A program made the position numbers and the translations under genes. The notes below the pieces were generated by a model. That model was not told the origin of the DNA and did not search any database. It saw nothing but the letters and a program-made list of their open reading frames with translations. A stretch of DNA of 11,401 nucleotides from Desulfofustis sp. (GTDB lineage Bacteria; Desulfobacterota; Desulfobulbia; Desulfobulbales; Desulfocapsaceae): contig JAQYVS010000017.1 of NCBI GenBank assembly GCA_030145365.1, positions 1 through 11,401 on the forward strand, given 5' to 3'. Shown here piece after piece: positions 6,032 to 11,401 of the stretch (within the stretch, counting starts at the first letter, position 1; each line of letters starts with the position of its first letter).

Positions 6032-7414
6032 ATGATGGATCTATTTTTTAAACCGAAATCAATAGCGGTTATCGGGGCTAGCGGAACACCCGGAAAGCTG
6101 GGCTATGTTATTGTAAACAATATAGCCAACAGCGATTTTTCTGGAGATGTGTATCCGGTAAACCCCAAATCAGATGAAATTTTGGGATATAAAGTATACC
6201 GGTCGGTAACAGAAATACCCGGTGAAGTCGACCTGGTTGTCACAGCTCTTCCAACCCCAAAACTTACGGTTGCAACGGTGGAAGAATGTGCCCAAAAAGG
6301 AGTTAAAGCAGTAATTATCGAGTCTGCCGGATTTGCTGAAATGGGTGGAGACGGTAAAATATTTCAGCAGCAAATTGTTGATATCGCAAAGAATAACGAT
6401 ATCAGAGTTATGGGTCCAAACTGCTCCGGTATCGTTTCACGCAATGTCGTAACATCGATTTACCCCATGACCAAGAAAGTCCCCAATGGCAACGTTGTGC
6501 TCATCGGCCAATCCGGTCTTTTAGCGGCTGGGATGGCCTCGGATATCGTAGAAAATGAAAGTCTGAACATCAGTAAAGTGTGTTCAATAGGCAATAAATG
6601 CGATGTCAATGAAAATGACTTGTTGGAGTACTTCGGTAATGAAGATGACGTCGATGTCATTTCAATGTATTTGGAAACGATTACCGATGGAAGAAACCTC
6701 ACCAGGATCGCCAAGAAAGTTGCATCTGAAAAACCGGTTATTTTTCTCAGCGGCGGGCGAACGGAAGCCGGCGCCAAGGCCGCCATGAGTCATACCGGCA
6801 GTATTGCCAGCAACGCCAAGATTGTCGAAGCGGCAGTCAAACAGACCGGTATGATCATGGCCGATGACTTTACGGAACTGAAAGACTTCGCCAAGGTTTT
6901 TTCCACCCAGCCCCTTCCCAAAGGTAATCGTATCGCAGTGATCACCTTAGCCGGAAGCGTTGGGGTCAACGTTTCTGATCTGTGCGCGAGCCACGGTCTG
7001 GAACTTCCCAAACTGTCACCGGAAACAACTGAAAAACTAAAGGATATGTTCGATACACCCGTATCAAACCCTGTCGACTTATATTTTAGCGTAACCAAAA
7101 TCGGTTTTACAAAAACCCTGGAAACCACGTTCCCGGATGCGTTCAGAGATCCCAACATAGACGCTGCGGTTTTAATACTGGCGGGATTCGAATACACCCA
7201 GGAAGCTGTTCAGAAAAAAATCATCCAGAAGATCGTCCGAGAGGTTGGCAAGCCGGTGGTTGTCTGCATGATCGTCGGATACAACAAATATAAAAACGTC
7301 ATAATGGACGAAATGGGAAAAGAGCTGCCAGTCTTCCCTTCTTTGATATCCGGGGTAAAAGCTTTGAGCAAATTGTGTGAGTACGGCATCCGCCGACAAA
7401 AATTATCAGCCTAA
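6032..7414 (+). CDS. ADP-forming acyl-CoA synthetase, alpha (CoA-binding) subunit
   Basis: This 460-residue protein equals the length of archaeal ACD alpha subunits (about 460). Residues about 4-130 are a CoA-binding Rossmann domain (SIAVIGASGTPGKLGYVI; then MGPNCSGIVS near 125-135). Two flavodoxin-like succinyl-CoA-ligase domains follow, about 145-290 and 295-455. H254 in AAMSHTGSIASN is the expected phosphohistidine, and NPVDL lies in the third domain as in relatives. With the beta subunit it can make ATP from an acyl-CoA or activate an acid at the cost of ATP. The gene is 42 bases after beta, with AAGGA at 6017-6021; a second ATG at 6035 is an equally possible start. The next gene begins 12 bases after its stop. 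The acyl substrate is unknown. Confidence 0.9.
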   Translation: MMDLFFKPKSIAVIGASGTPGKLGYVIVNNIANSDFSGDVYPVNPKSDEILGYKVYRSVTEIPGEVDLVVTALPTPKLTVATVEECAQKGVKAVIIESAGFAEMGGDGKIFQQQIVDIAKNNDIRVMGPNCSGIVSRNVVTSIYPMTKKVPNGNVVLIGQSGLLAAGMASDIVENESLNISKVCSIGNKCDVNENDLLEYFGNEDDVDVISMYLETITDGRNLTRIAKKVASEKPVIFLSGGRTEAGAKAAMSHTGSIASNAKIVEAAVKQTGMIMADDFTELKDFAKVFSTQPLPKGNRIAVITLAGSVGVNVSDLCASHGLELPKLSPETTEKLKDMFDTPVSNPVDLYFSVTKIGFTKTLETTFPDAFRDPNIDAAVLILAGFEYTQEAVQKKIIQKIVREVGKPVVVCMIVGYNKYKNVIMDEMGKELPVFPSLISGVKALSKLCEYGIRRQKLSA

Positions 7415-7426
7415 GTGGGGAAGCGT

Positions 7427-8194
7427 ATGGATTACGAGAACATCATTCTGGAAAAAGAAGAGAATATCGCCGTCATTACCTTTAACCGTCCTGAGGCTAT
7501 GAATGCCCTCAATATCAAAACTCGGGCCGAATTTACAGCTGCCGTGGGGGATGTTGAAGAAGACGATGCGATAAAAGTGCTGATTCTGACCGGTTCCGGC
7601 AAGGCATTTGTCGCCGGCTCAGATATCAAGGAGTTCAACGCCACTACATCCTTCATGGCTCACAATATCGTACGCTTGGGATCGATCGTTGAAAAACTTT
7701 CCAAACCAGTGATTGCGGCGGTCAACGGCTTCTGTCTAGGCGGCGGTTGTGAGATTGCCATAGCCTGTGATCTGATCGTAGCCTCGGAAAAAGCCAAATT
7801 CGGCCAGCCGGAAATAAATCTTGGCATCATTCCTGGAGGCGGGGGTACCCAGCGTCTGCAGCGCCTCATTGGGTCTTGCAGGGCTAAAGAACTTATTTTT
7901 ACCGGCGATATCATCCGGGCAGAGGAGGCCGACAGAATCGGACTCGTTAACCGTGTTGTTGGCATGGATGAGCTGATGCCCGTGGCAAAAGAGATCGCCA
8001 CAAAGATCGCCACTAAGAGTTCGGCGGCATTAAAACTTGCCAAGCAGGCCATCAACAAGGGGATGCAGACCAGTCTGCAGGACGGACTTGACTACGAATA
8101 TGAAATGTATGCCCTGGCGCTGTCTCTTGAGGACAAAGCAGAAGGGGTGAGTGCATTTCTTGAAAAAAGGGCGCCGAAGTTTGTCGGCCGCTAG
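7427..8194 (+). CDS. Enoyl-CoA hydratase/isomerase (crotonase family)
   Basis: This 255-residue protein is a canonical crotonase. The first oxyanion-hole strand is FVAGSDIKEF (61-70). The catalytic pair E109 (GFCLGGGCE) and E129 (GQPEINLG) correspond to the two glutamates of rat mitochondrial crotonase, so water addition to a 2-enoyl-CoA, or its reversal, is expected. IPGGGGTQRLQRLIG (135-149) is also standard. Crotonase relatives that hydrolyse cyclic ketones usually vary these positions, so a plain hydratase/dehydratase is more likely than a ring-cleaving role, though the latter is not excluded. The ATG at 7427 is preferred to an upstream GTG at 7415 because it follows GGGGAA (7417-7422) and gives the usual family N-terminus. 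It is packed against the synthetase alpha gene. Confidence 0.9.
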   Translation: MDYENIILEKEENIAVITFNRPEAMNALNIKTRAEFTAAVGDVEEDDAIKVLILTGSGKAFVAGSDIKEFNATTSFMAHNIVRLGSIVEKLSKPVIAAVNGFCLGGGCEIAIACDLIVASEKAKFGQPEINLGIIPGGGGTQRLQRLIGSCRAKELIFTGDIIRAEEADRIGLVNRVVGMDELMPVAKEIATKIATKSSAALKLAKQAINKGMQTSLQDGLDYEYEMYALALSLEDKAEGVSAFLEKRAPKFVGR

Positions 8195-8237
8195 CAATAT
8201 TTTTTCTTAATGAGGATATCAAATAAGGACAAAGACA

Positions 8238-8672
8238 ATGGAAAACATGGCAAACAAAGTAGCCCGAATACCAAATTTAGTGGACTGGTCGACTGGAGAA
8301 GTCAGATTAATGAGCGCAAAATGTAACTCTTGTGGAACGTACTTCTTTCCCAAGGAACATTATCAGCACCGCCCCGGCTGCACAAGAGAGGGCGTGGAAG
8401 ATGTTTTACTTCCTAAAAAAGGCACGCTGGCGAGTTATACCATTCAATATTATCCCTGTCCTGCCCCATTTAAAACAGAGAAGAAGATTACCCCATACGG
8501 TATCGGCCTGATTGAGTTTGAAGAAGAAAAAATTCAGGTTACCGGGATTATAACAGAGACCGATCTGAAGTCTCTTAAGATTGGCATGGAAATGGAAACG
8601 ACTATTCTTGAGATGTTTACCAATGAGGAAAAACAGCAAGTGGTTACCTGGGCGTTTCAAGCTGTTAAATAG
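8238..8672 (+). CDS. DUF35 Zn-ribbon/OB-fold protein, partner of the thiolase
   Basis: This 144-residue protein has the DUF35 layout: an N-terminal helix, a rubredoxin-like Zn ribbon, then an OB fold that in known complexes shapes the CoA channel of the partner thiolase. The ribbon is unusual: C29 and C32 form a normal CxxC, but the second pair reads H44-x3-C48, so a histidine (H44 or H41) probably replaces one Cys ligand. The OB part runs from about 58 to 144 (KKGTLASYTIQYY, then TPYGIGLIEFEEEKIQVTGII). Such proteins pair with thiolase-like enzymes in archaeal HMG-CoA synthase complexes, benzoylsuccinyl-CoA thiolase (BbsAB) and steroid side-chain aldolases (Ltp2). The thiolase gene directly follows, 34 bases on. 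The ATG at 8238 or the in-frame one at 8247 could be used. Confidence 0.88.
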   Translation: MENMANKVARIPNLVDWSTGEVRLMSAKCNSCGTYFFPKEHYQHRPGCTREGVEDVLLPKKGTLASYTIQYYPCPAPFKTEKKITPYGIGLIEFEEEKIQVTGIITETDLKSLKIGMEMETTILEMFTNEEKQQVVTWAFQAVK

Positions 8673-8706
8673 CCTATTCTAAAATAACTATAAAGGGATA
8701 ATGACA

Positions 8707-9888
8707 ATGAGAGATGTATATATTATTGGAACCGGGATACACCCCTGGATGGGTTTCTCCGAGAAAGTTTTCGCCGATTTCGCGGCCGTAGCTGTTGACG
8801 GTGCGCTGAAGGACGCAAACATAGAATGGCAAAAAATTCAGGCAATCATGGCCGGGATTTTTATTTATGGCGGCAATGCCGGGCACCTCTCCGGGCAATA
8901 TTTGGAGTCCATTTTTGGTGAAACCGGAATTCCGGTGGTAAACGTATACAACGCCTGTGCTACCGGATCTGCATCTATTAGAATGGCGTACAATAGTATC
9001 GCTGCCGGCGAGACTGATACTGCCTTGGCCTTTGGTGCAGACGTATCGCCGAAAGGTTTTCTGACTGCCAAATCAGACAACGCTGTTCAGGATAGAGACG
9101 TCATCAGGTGGAAGATGGGTGGTCTGCCCAATCCGATTTACTGGGCGCTTGAATGCAGGAAACGAATGGAGAAATACGGTACCACCGAAGAGGATTTGGC
9201 ATACGTCAAGGTGCTGATGAGTGAGTATGGTTCGAAGAATCCAGACGCTCGGTTTAAAAAAGCCTACAGCTTGGATGAGGTCTTGAACTCTGTCTACGTC
9301 TGTGATCCTCTGAGACTGTTTGAGATTTGTCCGGTCAGTACTGGTGCTGCAGCTGTTATTGTTACAGCCGACGAGGAGTTGATCAGTAAAGCCGACAATC
9401 CGGTGAAGATAAACGCAACCACCATGGGAAGCGCCATCTATGGCGACCCGACCATCCGTATTTCCGCTCTGTCATGTCCGTCTGTTCCTGAAGCTCCTAT
9501 GCTCAGTGAAAGCTATTCGGCTTCAAGGCAGGCCTATGAAAAATCCGGTATTGGTCCCGAAGATGTCGACGTGCTTGAACTTCCTGACAACAGCTCCTGG
9601 CATTACCTCGTGTATCTAGAGACATGCGGGTTCTGTATAGAGGGGGAGGCGGACAAGATGTTGCGAGACGGTGAGACGAAAATTGGCGGAAAACTGCCCG
9701 TAAACCCAAGTGGTGGATTTTCTTCTCATGGTGAGGCGCTTTCAGCTCAAGCTCTCTGGCAGGTCATCGAATGTGCGAATCAACTCAGAGGTAGATCTGG
9801 AGACCGCCAGGTGGAAGGTGCTAAGGTAGCCATGGCCCAAACTTACGGACTCATGGGCAATAGCGGCACAACCATTATGACGATTTAA
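8707..9888 (+). CDS. SCP-x-type thiolase-like enzyme with altered catalytic motifs
   Basis: This 393-residue protein has the thiolase fold of the SCP-x/DUF35-partner group. The nucleophile is kept: C84 in NVYNACATGSAS. Other catalytic motifs are changed. The SCP-x HDCF motif aligns without gaps to P293-D294-N295-S296, the following Asn of NEL becomes H299, and the GHP motif reads G-E343-A in NPSGGFSSHGEAL. The C-terminal MAQTYGLMGNSGTTIM matches the SCP-x end. Thiolytic cleavage of a 3-oxoacyl-CoA is the default role, but the missing His and Cys suggest a different chemistry, such as retro-aldol or retro-Claisen cleavage of an unusual acyl-CoA. AAAGGGA at 8692-8698 lies 8 bases before the ATG at 8707 and only 2 before the ATG at 8701, so 8707 is chosen. 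It is the last gene of the operon. Confidence 0.87.
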   Translation: MRDVYIIGTGIHPWMGFSEKVFADFAAVAVDGALKDANIEWQKIQAIMAGIFIYGGNAGHLSGQYLESIFGETGIPVVNVYNACATGSASIRMAYNSIAAGETDTALAFGADVSPKGFLTAKSDNAVQDRDVIRWKMGGLPNPIYWALECRKRMEKYGTTEEDLAYVKVLMSEYGSKNPDARFKKAYSLDEVLNSVYVCDPLRLFEICPVSTGAAAVIVTADEELISKADNPVKINATTMGSAIYGDPTIRISALSCPSVPEAPMLSESYSASRQAYEKSGIGPEDVDVLELPDNSSWHYLVYLETCGFCIEGEADKMLRDGETKIGGKLPVNPSGGFSSHGEALSAQALWQVIECANQLRGRSGDRQVEGAKVAMAQTYGLMGNSGTTIMTI

Positions 9889-9901
9889 ACCGTTTGCTCT
9901 C

Positions 9902-9938
9902 AAGCAGGTCCGGCTCGGAGCTCCTGTCGGACCTGCTT
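9902..9938 (+). terminator. Hairpin at the end of the operon, probable terminator
   Basis: AAGCAGGTCCG (9902-9912) and CGGACCTGCTT (9928-9938) form a perfect 11-bp stem with a 15-base loop that itself contains GGAGCTCC. It begins 13 bases after the thiolase stop. The downstream sequence (ATCTCTCC) has only scattered T residues, so termination may be incomplete or Rho-assisted. Confidence 0.65.
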
Positions 9939-9985
9939 ATCTCTCCTAATTGCCCTGGAGCTCTCCTCTTCCTTACCGATGATGG

Positions 9986-10014
9986 TTGTAGTTTTGCCCA
10001 GGCAGTACTATCTT
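9986..10014 (+). promoter_or_regulatory. Weak candidate promoter for the TPR gene
   Basis: TTGTAG (9986-9991, three of six -35 positions) and TATCTT (10009-10014, four of six -10 positions) are separated by 17 bases, and the TPR gene starts 44 bases on. It is the best match in the 120 bases after the hairpin but is weak on its own. Confidence 0.25.
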
Positions 10015-10058
10015 TTCATCCCTACTTATTTAATAATTCATCAGCTGGAGAGTTCATC

Positions 10059-11401
10059 ATGGCGGATCGTTGGCAGGACTTGAATCAACAGGCAATTGAG
10101 TGCATGCAAAAAGGTAAGATCGACGAAGCGATTGGTTATGGGTTGGAGGCACTTGAAGCGGCCAGATCGGAATATGGCGACAAGCACGAGTCTGTTGCGG
10201 TCAGCCTCAATAACATGGGCGAATTGCATCGTCTGGAAGGCAACTACCCCGAGGCGGAGAATGTTCTGCTGCAGTCCGCAGACGTGAGTGAAGCGTTGCA
10301 TGGCAAGCAGTCTCTTGAGGTTGGAGAGACCTTAATGAATCTGGCCGAACTCTATTTTTCTCAACAACGATTTGATGACGCTGAACCATTGATGGAGCGA
10401 GTGATAGCAGTATATCAAGAACAATCCTCCGAAGAACCTTCATTGATGGCATCTGTGTACAACACCTGTGGTTCAATGTACCTCGGGGCAGGGAGGATGG
10501 AACCAGCCAGGGATCTGTTTGAGAAAGCACAAAAGGTGGTAGAAGAACATAAGAGCGATGAGGCGCCTGAACTTGGCCCCATTCTGAAAAGCCTTGCTGT
10601 AATCGATCGGCAGACCGGGGATCTTGATGGAGCGGAAAAGAAGCTGCGTCGTGCACTGGTTATCTATGAAAACAGTATCAGCCCGGAGCATCCTGAATTT
10701 GCGGGTATATTGACCCATCTGGCGGAAGTCTATTTTGCCAAAGGTTATCTGCAGGCTGCTGAACCGTTGCTGAAACAGGGGATTGATATCTACAAAAACA
10801 GCCTTGATGAAAAGAGTCCCGAGACCGGCATGGCGCTAGATAGGCTGGCAACACTTTATGCAGCAACAGGGCGTATAGATCAGGCAGAACCAATGTTTCA
10901 GGAAGTGATCGATATCTTCAAATCTTCGTTGGGTTCGGGGCATCCAGCGCTGGCTGAAACCCGGAATACTTTGGCGGAAATGTATATCAATAAGGGACAA
11001 TTTGATGATGCCTTCGAATTACTGGAAGCATCGCTTGAGACCCGGGAGAAATCTCTGGGCAGTAAGCATCCTGCAGTCGCCCAGTCGCTCAACAACCTGG
11101 CGATTGTCCAAGATCGTCGAGGCAATCGAACACTTGCATTGAAGCAGCATAAGCGAGCCCTGGAAATCAGGGAGGAAGTATTTGGACCGGACCATCCGGC
11201 TATTACCCAGTCCCTTGACAATATGGCCGCCATTTATCGAGTGCAGGGAAAGGCAGTCGAAGCGGAGCAACTGCTTAAAAAATCTCTGGAGATCTGGCGA
11301 AAAAACCACGGAGACAAGCACCCGGCTGCGGCCCAGAGTTATCACCACCTCGCTACCCTTTACTTCGATTCAGAAAAATATGAAGAGGCGGAACAGGCGT
11401 T
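10059..11401 (+). CDS. Tetratricopeptide-repeat protein, kinesin-light-chain type (cut by window edge)
   Basis: The frame stays open from the ATG at 10059 to the window end (447 codons, no stop), preceded by GGAG at 10047-10050. It consists almost wholly of tandem repeats of about 42-45 residues: roughly ten complete units and the start of an eleventh. Each has the pattern of a Leu/Ala-rich first helix (for example QSLNNLAIV, ETLMNLAELY), a Gly turn, then an EAE-type second helix ending in a G-x-x-HP linker (GSKHPAVA, GPDHPAIT, GDKHPAAA). This is the TPR_10/TPR_12 kinesin-light-chain form. There is no signal peptide or membrane segment, so it is probably a cytoplasmic scaffold. Any further domain (CHAT, kinase, NB-ARC) would lie past the window edge. 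The hairpin and 170-base gap suggest it is not part of the operon. Confidence 0.9.
   Translation, partial: MADRWQDLNQQAIECMQKGKIDEAIGYGLEALEAARSEYGDKHESVAVSLNNMGELHRLEGNYPEAENVLLQSADVSEALHGKQSLEVGETLMNLAELYFSQQRFDDAEPLMERVIAVYQEQSSEEPSLMASVYNTCGSMYLGAGRMEPARDLFEKAQKVVEEHKSDEAPELGPILKSLAVIDRQTGDLDGAEKKLRRALVIYENSISPEHPEFAGILTHLAEVYFAKGYLQAAEPLLKQGIDIYKNSLDEKSPETGMALDRLATLYAATGRIDQAEPMFQEVIDIFKSSLGSGHPALAETRNTLAEMYINKGQFDDAFELLEASLETREKSLGSKHPAVAQSLNNLAIVQDRRGNRTLALKQHKRALEIREEVFGPDHPAITQSLDNMAAIYRVQGKAVEAEQLLKKSLEIWRKNHGDKHPAAAQSYHHLATLYFDSEKYEEAEQA

Noticed and set aside
10207..10656. Minus-strand open frame of 149 codons
   Set aside because: It is antisense to the clear TPR repeats, whose periodic pattern fixes the real frame.
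1..11401. CRISPR array, tRNA, insertion sequence or phage attachment site
   Set aside because: Nothing with regular direct repeats and spacers, cloverleaf pattern, transposase or terminal inverted repeats was seen; the only periodic signal is the protein-level TPR repeat after 10059.

Overview
The window looks like the chromosome of a strictly anaerobic bacterium, most likely a Desulfobacterota-type (deltaproteobacterial) sulfate reducer or fermenter. That guess is inference. It rests on an oxygen-sensitive Mo/Fe-S enzyme of the pyrogallol transhydroxylase type, an ADP-forming acyl-CoA synthetase, a DUF35-thiolase pair, near-balanced base composition judged by eye, and strong Shine-Dalgarno sites. 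No 16S or other marker gene is present to confirm it.

Layout: (1) positions 1-249, minus strand, hold the N-terminal DNA-binding half of an IclR-family regulator cut by the window edge. (2) Positions 250-659 are a divergent control region with two back-to-back sigma-70-like promoters, each with a perfect TTGACA -35 box. (3) Positions 660-9888 form one co-directional operon of nine genes: transhydroxylase-like molybdopterin large subunit, its three-cluster Fe-S small subunit, a small cupin, a short-chain dehydrogenase/reductase, beta and alpha subunits of an ADP-forming acyl-CoA synthetase, an enoyl-CoA hydratase, a DUF35 Zn-ribbon/OB protein and an SCP-x-type thiolase. (4) Positions 9902-9938 form an 11-bp perfect hairpin that probably ends the operon. 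(5) From 10059 to the window end runs an open-ended tetratricopeptide-repeat protein of the kinesin-light-chain type, with no visible link to the operon.

Working model (inference): the IclR protein senses an aromatic or alicyclic acid or phenol. The Mo enzyme rearranges or adds a hydroxyl on a polyhydroxylated ring. The SDR reduces or oxidises the ring ketone or alcohol. After ring opening, the product is handled as a CoA thioester by hydratase and thiolase, and the ADP-forming synthetase either activates the acid or recovers ATP from the acyl-CoA product. The known downstream phloroglucinol enzymes (dihydrophloroglucinol cyclohydrolase, triacetate acetoacetate-lyase) are not in the window. 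Three proteins depart from their family norm at catalytic positions: the large subunit (E344 and K143 where the Pelobacter enzyme has Trp and Arg, as I recall it), the cupin (no metal-binding His) and the thiolase (His/Cys motifs lost, nucleophile kept). Together they suggest an uncharacterised variant pathway and not a copy of the known pyrogallol route.
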